A stretch of 64,000 nt of DNA, from positions 62,001 through 126,000 of the forward strand of contig NZ_JAGIOR010000001.1 in the NCBI RefSeq assembly GCF_017876795.1, in the 5' to 3' direction. Both the position numbers and the translations under genes were made by a program. Below, one piece after another: positions 56,371-64,000 of this stretch; position 1 is the first letter of the stretch; each line of letters opens with the position of its first letter. The DNA comes from Rhizobium leguminosarum (GTDB lineage: Bacteria > Pseudomonadota > Alphaproteobacteria > Rhizobiales > Rhizobiaceae). The notes under the pieces were generated by a model. That model was not told the origin of the DNA. It saw nothing but the letters and a program-made list of their open reading frames with translations, and did not search any database.

Positions 56371-56754
56371 TCAGGCCGCCTGCTTCAACAGGCCGAGGGC
56401 TTCGCTCAGATCGACCTCGCCGAGGAAACGCCACTGCTTTTGACTTCCTGGCGGTGCTCGATCGCATGGGCAAATCGCACGGCCGGCTGCTGCTGCATGC
56501 GCTCGTAGAGGCGATGCAGGCCGGGAAATTGCTCCCGGTCGACGACCTTATGAAAATCGTTCCAGCGGGCAATCCCGACGAAACAGCGACGGCGTTTCGC
56601 CGACTGGGTTGATCCTGAGGTAGTCGTCGCTGGAGACCATCTCCGGCATCTCGACGCGGCAAAGCCGGTAAGGCAGGCCGGACCATTCCAGCGCGACGAT
56701 CGAGCCGAAGGAGCAGCCTTCGGGGACGCGGTAAAACAATATGGGTGACATCAA
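56371..56754 (-). pseudogene. Glutathione S-transferase remnant with internal deletion
   Basis: The minus strand begins as a normal GST N-terminal domain (SPILFYRVPEGCSFGSIVAL, then INPVGETPSLF) but stops after about 68 residues. A different frame continues with the C-terminal part (DREQFPGLHRLYERMQQQ), and yet another with WRFLGEVDLSEALGLL and the stop at 56371. About a hundred residues in the middle are missing. It is a decayed GST gene, divergent from a LysR gene that probably once controlled it. Confidence 0.72.
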
Positions 56755-56865
56755 TCGTTCCTTTCAGAATTGAACGCGTTTGGACACGATCAATGTGCAG
56801 ATGTGGACGATCTCACGGTAGAGGCTATAAATGCATCTCAACGTCCACAATCATGGAAGATGGCG

Positions 56866-57759
56866 ATGGCGCTCTTCAACCTCAACGACCTGCATCTCTT
56901 CGTGCAGGCGGTCGACAGCGGCAGCTTTACGGCGGCGGCGAGACATCTCGGCATGCCGAAATCGACGGTCAGCAAGCGGGTTGCTGAGCTGGAAGGCCGG
57001 CTTGGCGTGCGGCTGATCCAGCGCACCTCACGAAGCTTCGCGCTGACAGAGCTCGGCCGGGAATTCTTTCAGCATGCGCAGGCCTCGATCATCGAGGCGG
57101 AGATGGCCGAGGGCATCGTGCGGCGGCATCTGGCCGAACCCGCCGGCAGCGTTCGCCTGACGGCCTCGGTGCCGACGGCGCAGTTCACCCTGACGGAGCA
57201 TCTGCCGGCGCTGGCGGAGCGCTATCCGAAGCTCCGGCTTTCCGTTCATGTGACCGACCGTTTCGTCGATATCGTCCAGGAAGGCTTCGACATCGCGCTG
57301 CGCAGTCACCGGATGCCGCTGCCGGATTCGGCGCTGGTGCAGCGCAAGCTTGCCAGCCATCCTTTCTTCATTCTCGCTTCGCCGGATTATATCCGCGCCC
57401 ATGGGCAACCGCGCCGCCCGGAAGACCTGGCGGAACATGCAACGATCATGACCAGCCTGACGGACAATCAATGGCGGCTCTATTGCGATAGCGGCGAAGA
57501 GGCGCTGATCACACTGCAGTCCGTAATGGCGGCGGATGAACCCTATGTGCTGATGGAAGCGGCGGCGGCCGGGCTCGGCATCACCTGCCTGCCGACATCG
57601 GTCTGCCGGAAGGCGATGGCGACCAAGCGGCTGGTGCGGCTGCTGCCGGAATGGACAGCCGGCAATATCGAGACGACGATCCTGATGCCGCACCGGCGTG
57701 GCCAGCTGCCGGCGGTGCGCGCCGTCGTCGATTTTTTGGCGGAACGGCTGGCCGGCTAG
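56866..57759 (+). CDS. LysR-family transcriptional regulator
   Basis: A 297-residue LysR regulator with HTH FVQAVDSGSFTAAARHLGMP, then KSTVSKRVAELEGRLGVRLI, and a substrate-binding domain of the GstR/AaeR-like branch. ATG 56866 has GGAAG seven bases upstream; the frame is open to 56770. It is divergent from the broken GST gene, which is the usual target of such regulators, so it may be an orphan regulator now. Confidence 0.88.
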   Translation: MALFNLNDLHLFVQAVDSGSFTAAARHLGMPKSTVSKRVAELEGRLGVRLIQRTSRSFALTELGREFFQHAQASIIEAEMAEGIVRRHLAEPAGSVRLTASVPTAQFTLTEHLPALAERYPKLRLSVHVTDRFVDIVQEGFDIALRSHRMPLPDSALVQRKLASHPFFILASPDYIRAHGQPRRPEDLAEHATIMTSLTDNQWRLYCDSGEEALITLQSVMAADEPYVLMEAAAAGLGITCLPTSVCRKAMATKRLVRLLPEWTAGNIETTILMPHRRGQLPAVRAVVDFLAERLAG

Positions 57760-57780
57760 AGCTGCAAGAATGTATTCAGG

Positions 57781-57806
57781 TATCACGCCGCCTTGGCGGC
57801 GTGATA
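57781..57806. terminator. 12-bp hairpin overlapping the prfC stop codon
   Basis: TATCACGCCGCC (57781-57792) and GGCGGCGTGATA (57795-57806) are perfect inverted repeats. The stem includes the prfC stop codon and its last codons. It lies between the convergent LysR gene and prfC and probably stops transcription from one or both sides. Confidence 0.5.
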
Positions 57807-59366
57807 TTCCTTGATGGCGACCATCTTGATCGCCGGATGGCGTTCGGACTCGTAGCGCAGCGAGAAACCGTCCTGGGCGAGGAAGACCGGATCGCCGTCG
57901 AGATCGCGGGCGATATCGCCGCGTTTGACGGTGAGGAATTTGTCCAGATCGACCGGCTGATCGGCCGAGATCCAGCGGCAGACCGAGAAACGCGACATTT
58001 CGAAGGAGACCGGCAGGCCGTATTCGGCCATCAGCCGCTCCTTCAAGACGTCGAGTTGCAGGGCGCCGACGACGCCGACGATCGCCGGCGAGCCGTCCTC
58101 CGGCGAAAACAGCTGGACGACGCCTTCTTCGGCCATCTGCTGCAGGGCTTCCTTCAGCTTCTTCGCCTTCATCGCGTCTTCCAGGCGCACGCGGCGCAGG
58201 ATTTCAGGCGAGAAGTTCGGCACGCCCTGGAAGACCAGCGATTCGCCTTCGGTCAGCGTATCGCCGATGCGGAGCGTCCCGTGGTTGGGAATGCCGACGA
58301 CATCGCCGGCATAGGCGGTGTCGGCGAGCTGGCGCTGCGAGGCGAAGAAGAATTGCGGCGCCGTCAGGCCGAGCTGCTTGCCGGTGCGGGCAAGCCTTGC
58401 CTTCATGCCGCGCTCGAGCTTGCCGGAGCAGATGCGGGCAAAGGCGATGCGGTCGCGGTGGTTGGGGTCCATGTTGGCCTGGATCTTGAAGACGAAGGCG
58501 GTCATCTTGTCGTCGGTCGCGTGCACCGTCCTGGTGTCGGCTACCTGGTCGCGCGGCGGCGGCGCAAAATCGCCGAGGGCGTTGATCAGGTCGCGGACGC
58601 CGTAGTTGCGCAGCGCCGAGCCGAAGAAGACCGGAGTCATATGACCTTCCAGGAAGGAATCGCGGTCGAAGGGACGGCAGGCCTCGATCGCCAGTTCCGT
58701 CTCCTCGACGAAGGCCTGGCGCTCGTTTTCCGGCAGCCGGCCGGCAACGCTCTGCGGACCATTGACCGGTGTTCCCTCGATTTCGGTATCCGAGCCGCGC
58801 ACCGTGTTGGCAGCAATATTGTAGGAGCCGCAGAAGGTCTTCGAGCGGCCGATCGGCCAGGTGATCGGCGCCGTATCCAGCGCCAGCTTCTCTTCCACCT
58901 CGTCGAGGATCTCGAAGGGATCGCGGCTTTCGCGGTCCATCTTGTTGATGAAGGTGATGATCGGGATATCGCGCATGCGGCAGACTTCGAAGAGCTTCAG
59001 CGTTCGCGGCTCGATGCCCTTGGCGGCATCGATGACCATGACGGCGGCATCGACGGCGGTCAGCGTGCGATAGGTGTCGTCGGCGAAATCCTCGTGGCCC
59101 GGCGTGTCGAGGATGTTGAAGACATTGTCGTTATATTCGAAGGTCATCACCGAGGTGACGACGGAGATGCCGCGTTCGCGCTCGATCTTCATCCAGTCGG
59201 AGCGCGTCTGCATGCGATCCTTCTTCGCCTTGACTTCGCCGGCAAGCTGAATGGCGCCGCCGAACAGCAGCAGCTTTTCGGTGAGCGTCGTCTTGCCCGC
59301 GTCCGGGTGGGCGATAATAGCGAATGTGCGGCGGCGGGAAACCGCCTCGGCGAGACTTTCGGCCAT
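57783..59366 (-). CDS. prfC: Peptide chain release factor 3
   Basis: A translational GTPase recycling RF1/RF2. The 527-residue protein has the G1 motif AHPDAGKTTLTEKLLLFGGA, G2/switch region RERGISVVTSVMTF, G3 DTPGHEDF and G4 NKMDRESRDP, and a RF3-type C-terminal domain. It is convergent with the second LysR gene and divergent from dut. Confidence 0.97.
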   Translation of the reverse strand: MAESLAEAVSRRRTFAIIAHPDAGKTTLTEKLLLFGGAIQLAGEVKAKKDRMQTRSDWMKIERERGISVVTSVMTFEYNDNVFNILDTPGHEDFADDTYRTLTAVDAAVMVIDAAKGIEPRTLKLFEVCRMRDIPIITFINKMDRESRDPFEILDEVEEKLALDTAPITWPIGRSKTFCGSYNIAANTVRGSDTEIEGTPVNGPQSVAGRLPENERQAFVEETELAIEACRPFDRDSFLEGHMTPVFFGSALRNYGVRDLINALGDFAPPPRDQVADTRTVHATDDKMTAFVFKIQANMDPNHRDRIAFARICSGKLERGMKARLARTGKQLGLTAPQFFFASQRQLADTAYAGDVVGIPNHGTLRIGDTLTEGESLVFQGVPNFSPEILRRVRLEDAMKAKKLKEALQQMAEEGVVQLFSPEDGSPAIVGVVGALQLDVLKERLMAEYGLPVSFEMSRFSVCRWISADQPVDLDKFLTVKRGDIARDLDGDPVFLAQDGFSLRYESERHPAIKMVAIKEYHAAKAA

Positions 59367-59456
59367 ACTATGAATCCTGTGGAATTGCCGCGTATCTAAC
59401 GATTAAAGCCCGGCTTTGCAATTGACCTCGGCGCAGAGGGCGCAAAGTAATGGGTC

Positions 59457-59927
59457 ATGACCATTCATCACGATACCCGCCCGACGCTGAACCTCATCCG
59501 CCTGGCCAATGGCGAAGACCTCGACCTGCCCGGCTATGAAAGCAAGGGGGCCGCCGGCATGGACCTGCGCGCCGCCGTCGACGCGGCGGCGCCGCTGACG
59601 CTGCTGCCCGGCAAACGGGCGCTGGTGCCGACCGGTTTCATTTTCGAAATCCCCGAGGGTTTCGAGGGCCAGGTGCGGCCGCGCTCCGGCCTTGCCTTCA
59701 AACACGGCATCACCTGCCTGAATTCGCCGGGCACCGTCGACAGCGACTATCGCGGCGAGGTGAAGGTGCTGCTCGCCAATCTCGGCGAGGAGCCTTTCAT
59801 CATCGAGCGCGGCATGCGCATCGCCCAGATGGTGATCGCGCCGGTGACCCAGGCGCGGGTGGCGGAGAGTGCTGCCGCAAGCGAAACGACACGCGGCGCA
59901 GGCGGCTTCGGCTCCACCGGCGTGTGA
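59457..59927 (+). CDS. dut: Deoxyuridine 5'-triphosphate nucleotidohydrolase
   Basis: A trimeric dUTPase of 156 residues. Motifs are [12 protein letters not shown] (motif 1), [11 protein letters not shown] (motif 2), [15 protein letters not shown] (motif 3), and the glycine-rich C-terminal [11 protein letters not shown] (motif 5). It keeps dUTP low and supplies dUMP. In related bacteria it follows coaBC directly; here the two are about 14.5 kb apart. It overlaps the GNAT gene by one base. Confidence 0.97.
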   Translation: MTIHHDTRPTLNLIRLANGEDLDLPGYESKGAAGMDLRAAVDAAAPLTLLPGKRALVPTGFIFEIPEGFEGQVRPRSGLAFKHGITCLNSPGTVDSDYRGEVKVLLANLGEEPFIIERGMRIAQMVIAPVTQARVAESAAASETTRGAGGFGSTGV

Positions 59928-60826
59928 TGAATAAGCCCCCCGACAGCGCGGGCCTCACCTTCCGGCAGGATTATTTCGGCGACCCGGCCGGCTGGGCGGC
60001 TTTGGTCTGCCTGCTCAAGGATATTTTCGGCATCGATATCGGCCCGCTGCAGCAGCTCGGCGGACCCGATCCCACCAGCATGTCGTTCGGCTGGTTCGAT
60101 GCCGAGGGCGCACTTGCCGCCAATATCTCAGCCTTTGCGCTGCCCTTCGTCTTCAACGGCACGATAATTCATGCCGCCGGGCTGCAGTCGGGTGCTGTGC
60201 GGCCGCCATGGCGCGGCCGCGGGCTCTATCGCGACGTCACGGTGAAAGCGCTCGACTGGTGCGAGCGGCAGGGTTTTGAAGCCGTCATCCTCTACACCGA
60301 CAAACCGTCGCTCTACGAAGCCTACGGTTTCCGCGCGATACCGCAGCATCGATATGAGGGAGCGGCACCAGACCCCTCGATTTTCGTCGAACCCGCCCGG
60401 CTGCTTGCGCCGAGCAATGCTGACGATCTTGCCCTGCTGCAATCGCTGCTGAAAGCGCGAAGCCCGGTTTCGACGTCGCTCTCGGTCACCGTCAATGCGG
60501 CGATGTTTCTCATCAACACGCAGCTCGATCCCGATGTCCGCGTCAGCTTGCTGGAAGACCAGCAGGCAGCCATCGCCTGGAAGATGGATGCGACGGGCCG
60601 CTTCAGCCTTCTCGATGTCGTGGCGACGGAGATCCCGACGCTTGCAGCGATCCTCGGCGGGCTCGACATCGCCTCCGCCGCCGTCGATGTGTTTTTTCGT
60701 CCCGACAAGCTCGGCTGGACGGGCGCGCCGCAGCCGGTGGAAAGCGGCACGGTGCTGATGCTGCGCGGGCTCGGCGATGAGGCCCCGCACTTTCCGGCGA
60801 TGCTGTCGCCGATGGCGGATTTCTAA
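59927..60826 (+). CDS. GNAT-family N-acetyltransferase
   Basis: A 299-residue protein with a GNAT domain in the N-terminal half: AGLQSGAVRPPWRGRGLYRD is the acetyl-CoA loop, and VILYTDKPSLYEAYGFRAI follows. The C-terminal half has no recognised domain, so the layout resembles Eis-like two-part acetyltransferases. Substrate is unknown. Its ATG overlaps the dut stop codon; a GTG at 59924 is an alternative. Confidence 0.82.
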   Translation: MNKPPDSAGLTFRQDYFGDPAGWAALVCLLKDIFGIDIGPLQQLGGPDPTSMSFGWFDAEGALAANISAFALPFVFNGTIIHAAGLQSGAVRPPWRGRGLYRDVTVKALDWCERQGFEAVILYTDKPSLYEAYGFRAIPQHRYEGAAPDPSIFVEPARLLAPSNADDLALLQSLLKARSPVSTSLSVTVNAAMFLINTQLDPDVRVSLLEDQQAAIAWKMDATGRFSLLDVVATEIPTLAAILGGLDIASAAVDVFFRPDKLGWTGAPQPVESGTVLMLRGLGDEAPHFPAMLSPMADF

Positions 60827-60842
60827 ACCGCGTCGGCTAAGC

Positions 60843-61307
60843 TTATGTCCGGCGTGACAGCGGCGGCAGACGACGTTTGACGGGCGAGGCTTTGATCATC
60901 GCGGTGTTGGTTTCCGCCCGCTCGGCGACCCTGTCCAGCAGGCCGTCGAGCTCTGCCATCGAGCGGATGACCAGGCGGGCGATGAAACAATCCTCACCGG
61001 TCACCTTGTCGCATTCGACGATTTCGGGAATTTCCTGAATGATGCGCTCGACGATGTGCAGTTGTCCCGGCAGCGGCCGCACGCGGACGATCGCCTGCAG
61101 GGGATAACCGACGGCGGCGGGGTCAAGATCGATGGTGAAGGCCTTGATGACGCCGCGCTCCTCCAGCCGGCGCAGACGCTCGGCAGCACTCGGCGAGGAA
61201 AGCCCCACCTGCTGCGCCAGCTCCTTCAGCGAGATGCGCGAATTGCCGGCCAGCGCTTCCAGAATGGCCTGATCGATGTCGTCTAGCGATTGCGCATCAT
61301 TAGCCAT
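60843..61307 (-). CDS. Lrp/AsnC-family transcriptional regulator
   Basis: A 154-residue Lrp protein with HTH KELAQQVGLSSPSAAERLRR and a RAM domain beginning IVRVRPLPGQLHIVER. It is divergent from an EamA-type exporter, a pairing in which the Lrp protein usually activates an amino-acid exporter. ATG 61307 gives the usual family length; ATG 61328 is possible. Confidence 0.9.
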   Translation of the reverse strand: MANDAQSLDDIDQAILEALAGNSRISLKELAQQVGLSSPSAAERLRRLEERGVIKAFTIDLDPAAVGYPLQAIVRVRPLPGQLHIVERIIQEIPEIVECDKVTGEDCFIARLVIRSMAELDGLLDRVAERAETNTAMIKASPVKRRLPPLSRRT

Positions 61308-61419
61308 GGCGTCAGCTTTTCCTCTCATGATTAGGCAATAGCGATAATATTCCTTTTTATCCTTATATAAAATCGTCTGTCGCCGCAATATTCTGATGCC
61401 ACTGAAAACGGAGGCAATC

Positions 61420-62322
61420 ATGAGCGGCGACATCAGAAAAGGCACGGCTGAGATGACGGCAGCGATGCTGATCTCGGGGACGATCGGCTGGTTCGTCGTC
61501 ATGTCAGGCCAGCCGGTCAGCGGCGTGGTCTTCTGGCGCTGCCTGTTCGGCGCGCTCACCCTGCTCGTCATCTGCGGCGCCCTCGGGCTGCTGCGGCCCG
61601 GCATCCTCACGTTGCGCACCTTCGGCATCGCCGTCTTCGGCGGCGTCGCCATCGTTTTGAACTGGCTGCTGCTGTTTGCCTCTTACTCGCATGCGACGAT
61701 CTCGGTCGCCACGACCGTCTACAACACCCAGCCCTTCATGCTGCTGTTTCTCGGCGCGCTGTTTCTCGGCGAAAAGATCACCGCGACCAAGCTGTTCTGG
61801 CTGGTGCTCGCCTTCGCCGGCATGATAGCGATCGTTCAGGGGAAACCAGGCGGAAACGGCGATACATCAGACGGCTACGGCCTCGGTATCCTGATGGCGC
61901 TGGGCGCCGCCTTCTTCTACGCGCTCGCAGCGCTTGCCGCGAAATGGCTGAAGGGCACACCGCCGCATCTGATTGCGCTGATCCAGGTCGCGACCGGCAT
62001 GCTGATGCTGGCGCCGATGACCGACTTTTCCCATCCGCCCGTCGATGTGGGGACATGGGCGATCCTCATTACTGTCGGCGTTGTCCATACCGGGCTGATG
62101 TATGTGCTGCTCTATGGCGCGATCCAGAGGCTGCCGACGCATCTCACCGGCGCCCTCTCCTTCCTCTATCCGATCGCGGCGATCCTCGTCGACCGGCTGG
62201 CCTTCGGCCACGCGCTGCAGCCGATGCAGATCGCGGGCGCGGCGATCATCCTGCTTGCCGCCGCCGGCATGAACCTCGGCTGGAGCCCAAGATGGTTGCG
62301 GCCGCGGGCGGTCCAGAGCTGA
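61420..62322 (+). CDS. EamA/DMT-family transporter
   Basis: A 300-residue transporter with about ten hydrophobic helices in two EamA repeats, for example GVVFWRCLFGALTLLVICGA and the second repeat from LGILMALGAAFFYALAALAA. ATG 61420 has CGGAGG 6-11 bases upstream and is preferred over 61396. It is divergent from an Lrp regulator and probably exports an amino acid or metabolite. Confidence 0.9.
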   Translation: MSGDIRKGTAEMTAAMLISGTIGWFVVMSGQPVSGVVFWRCLFGALTLLVICGALGLLRPGILTLRTFGIAVFGGVAIVLNWLLLFASYSHATISVATTVYNTQPFMLLFLGALFLGEKITATKLFWLVLAFAGMIAIVQGKPGGNGDTSDGYGLGILMALGAAFFYALAALAAKWLKGTPPHLIALIQVATGMLMLAPMTDFSHPPVDVGTWAILITVGVVHTGLMYVLLYGAIQRLPTHLTGALSFLYPIAAILVDRLAFGHALQPMQIAGAAIILLAAAGMNLGWSPRWLRPRAVQS

Positions 62323-62342
62323 GAACTGAGAGCTGAGACCCA

Positions 62343-62392
62343 AAGCGCGTTCGCATGGAACCGCTGCACACGTCCTGATGACATGCGTTGGC
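62343..62392. repeat. Short dispersed rhizobial element, copy 4
   Basis: AAAGCGCG followed by GGAACCGCTGCACACGTCC and GACATGCG matches the core of the other copies. It lies between the convergent EamA gene and dps. The copy is degenerate, lacking one clear inverted end. Confidence 0.5.
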
Positions 62393-62430
62393 GTGCCGGT
62401 ATCGATGGCCGGCACGCCCGTTTGCCGAAC

Positions 62431-62949
62431 TTACTTCTGGCGGCGCGTCGTTTCGAACAGGAACCAGGTGCGGCGCTCACCCTCGTCGATCCAGTTCTCG
62501 ATCAGGCTGGCGGTCGCGACATCATTATGCTCGTCGCAGAGACCATGCACCTCGCGCAGCAGCGAAACGAGCTGACCATTGTCCTCGCGCAGTTCCGACA
62601 GCATGTCCTCGGCCGTGACGAAATCCGCGTCATTGTCGGCAATGCGCTGCTGGCGGGCGATCTGGCCGATGGAGCGCAGCGTCACGCCGCCGATCTTGCG
62701 GGCGCGCTCGGCAATGTCGTCGGTCATGGCGAAGATCTGCTCTGCCTGTTCGTCGAGCAGCAGATGATAATCGCGGAAATGCGGACCGGACATGTGCCAG
62801 TGGAAGTTCTTGGTTTTCATATAAAGCGTGAAGACATCGGCAAGCAGCGCGGTCAGCGCCGCCGAAATATCGGTGACGGCATTGGTCGGCAGGGTGGAAG
62901 GCGTCTTGAGCGGCGAAAGCCTGCGAGGCTCGGCTGATGAAGGGGACAT
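62431..62949 (-). CDS. dps: Dps-family DNA-protection/ferritin-like protein
   Basis: A 172-residue Dps protein. The ferroxidase-site stretch is FHWHMSGPHFRDYHLLLDEQ and the second helix carries AMTDDIAERARKIGG. Dps assembles into a dodecamer that stores iron and protects DNA in starvation or oxidative stress. ATG 62949 has AAGGAG upstream; longer upstream frames lack homology. The N-terminal tail holds several basic residues. Confidence 0.92.
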   Translation of the reverse strand: MSPSSAEPRRLSPLKTPSTLPTNAVTDISAALTALLADVFTLYMKTKNFHWHMSGPHFRDYHLLLDEQAEQIFAMTDDIAERARKIGGVTLRSIGQIARQQRIADNDADFVTAEDMLSELREDNGQLVSLLREVHGLCDEHNDVATASLIENWIDEGERRTWFLFETTRRQK

Positions 62950-63182
62950 CCATTTTCTCCTTGGTGATGAAATCTCGACGACGCCATCGGTCTTCTCGGG
63001 AAGCGCAAAGGGTGCCAATGGCGCGCGTGCAGAGAGAGAACTAGCAAGGCCGGTTCGCTTTCCAAGTGGCTTATCGTGCAGCAGACCTATTCCTTATGGT
63101 TATGGACCGATCAGCGCCGAAGCATTGATGACGGCGTGACGCGCGCCTATAGAGAGATCGCGCAATCCAGTGGATATCAAAG

Positions 63183-63800
63183 ATGAGCCTCACCGCCCTG
63201 ATCACCTATGCCGGAGCGCTGTTCATCGCAGCCGCCATCCCCGGACCGGGGATTACCGCGATCGTCGCCCGCGCGCTCGGCTCGAATTTCCGCGAGACCT
63301 TTTTCATGGGCCTCGGCCTGGTGCTCGGCGACATGACCTATCTCACCGCGGTCATTCTCGGCCTTGCCTTCGTGGCGCAGACCTTCACCGAGGTGTTCAT
63401 CGTCATCAAGATCGCCGGCGCCCTCTATCTCGGCTACATCGCCTGGAAACTCTGGACGACGGGACTGCTGCCGCAGGACATCGCGGCGAAGAAATCCAGC
63501 AATATCGGCCTATCCTTCCTCTCCGGCCTGCTGGTGACGCTCGGCAATCCGAAGACGATGCTGTTTTATGTCGCGCTGGCGCCGACGCTGATCGATATCG
63601 GCCATATCGGGTTGCGCGACTATGCGCTGCTGCTTGCGGTGACCTTCGTGGTGCTGATCGTCGTGCTGGTGCCCTATATGCTGCTGGCCTCGCGAGCCCG
63701 CACGATGCTGAAGCGACCGCGCGCCCTGCAGGCGCTGAACCGGGTTGCCGCCGGCATCCTGGCCGGCACGGCGGCCTTCATCGCCACCCGGGCCGCCTGA
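63183..63800 (+). CDS. LysE/RhtB-family amino-acid exporter
   Basis: A 205-residue, six-helix membrane protein. The signature is AAIPGPGITAIVARALGSNF near the start, then GLLVTLGNPKTMLFYVALAP in the middle. LysE/RhtB proteins export lysine, homoserine, threonine or similar compounds. The exact substrate is unknown. The preceding gap to dps (62950-63182) holds no gene seen. Confidence 0.92.
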   Translation: MSLTALITYAGALFIAAAIPGPGITAIVARALGSNFRETFFMGLGLVLGDMTYLTAVILGLAFVAQTFTEVFIVIKIAGALYLGYIAWKLWTTGLLPQDIAAKKSSNIGLSFLSGLLVTLGNPKTMLFYVALAPTLIDIGHIGLRDYALLLAVTFVVLIVVLVPYMLLASRARTMLKRPRALQALNRVAAGILAGTAAFIATRAA

Positions 63801-63944
63801 AATAAACATCCGGCAAGGAACGGTTTTCAAAGGTTTTTTTCTCCGCGCCCTGCTCCCCCGGGGTGAACGCGGTCTGGCCTCTTCAGGCCTTTGACCCTAT
63901 TCTCCTCCTCGATTTCAGAAGCAGGATTTCAAAGGGAGGCACTC

Positions 63945-64000
63945 ATGTCGCACAAGCCCGGCCGCGGCCGCATCTATTCCTCGATCACCGAGACCATCGG
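63945..64000 (+). CDS. Start of a cysteine synthase-like gene, cut by window end
   Basis: Only the first 18 codons are present: MSHKPGRGRIYSSITETIG after an excellent AGGGAGG ribosome binding site. This N-terminus resembles O-acetylserine sulfhydrylases (cysteine synthase A) of rhizobia, whose next residues are the active-site helix. The rest is outside the window, so the identity is tentative. Confidence 0.55.
   Translation, partial: MSHKPGRGRIYSSITETI

Overview
The window looks like a piece of a Rhizobium chromosome (R. leguminosarum / R. etli group). This is judged from high GC with strong GC third-position bias, from a conserved rhizobial gene order (mur, acyltransferase, miaB, phoH, ybeY, corC, lnt, praR-like regulator, metK, trmB, then hrcA/grpE, dnaA, rpsT, mutM, ubiE, ubiB, coaBC, dut), and from short palindromic intergenic elements typical of the genus. 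No rRNA, tRNA, CRISPR array, transposase or integrase was recognised.

Region 1 to 31.8 kb is mostly housekeeping. It opens with the 3' part of murJ and runs through tRNA and ribosome functions (trpS, miaB, ybeY, rimI, tsaB, trmB, rph, rpsT), envelope genes (acyltransferase, lnt), Fe-S, heme and ubiquinone genes (Nfu protein, hemW, ubiE, ubiB), heat shock (hsp20, grpE, hrcA, the first two with RpoH-like promoters), metK, dnaA and mutM. The dnaA upstream region is 857 bp long, has leader hairpins, and carries seven GANTC sites in 272 bp.

Region 31.9 to 39.3 kb is the most interesting part: six tightly packed plus-strand genes encoding a histidine-ammonia-lyase homologue without the MIO triad, a hydantoinase-type amidohydrolase, an N-carbamoyl-amino-acid hydrolase, a DUF917 (thiohydantoin desulfurase type) protein, a TfoX-N domain protein and a urocanase homologue whose signature Cys is Ala. 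This set matches the five-step ergothioneine degradation route (ergothionase, thiourocanate hydratase, thiohydantoin desulfurase, hydantoinase, carbamoyl-glutamate hydrolase), giving glutamate, trimethylamine, sulfide, CO2 and ammonia. It sits between ubiB and coaBC.

Region 39.3 to 59.4 kb is accessory: a frameshifted MFS transporter, two LysR regulators, two SDR enzymes, a class II amidotransferase, pirin, a GntR regulator whose start codon lies inside a 47-bp palindrome, a cyanate-type MFS transporter, a secreted S10 peptidase, a type I secretion ABC/MFP pair behind a truncated repeat-protein substrate, an Lrp/RidA pair and a glutathione S-transferase remnant. coaBC and dut are separated by about 14.5 kb of this material.

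Region 57.8 to 64 kb holds prfC, dut, a GNAT protein, a second Lrp regulator divergent from an EamA exporter, dps, a LysE-family exporter and the first codons of a cysteine synthase. Four copies of a short CTAAAG-ended palindromic element are scattered through the window; two of them supply or overlap a gene's stop codon.
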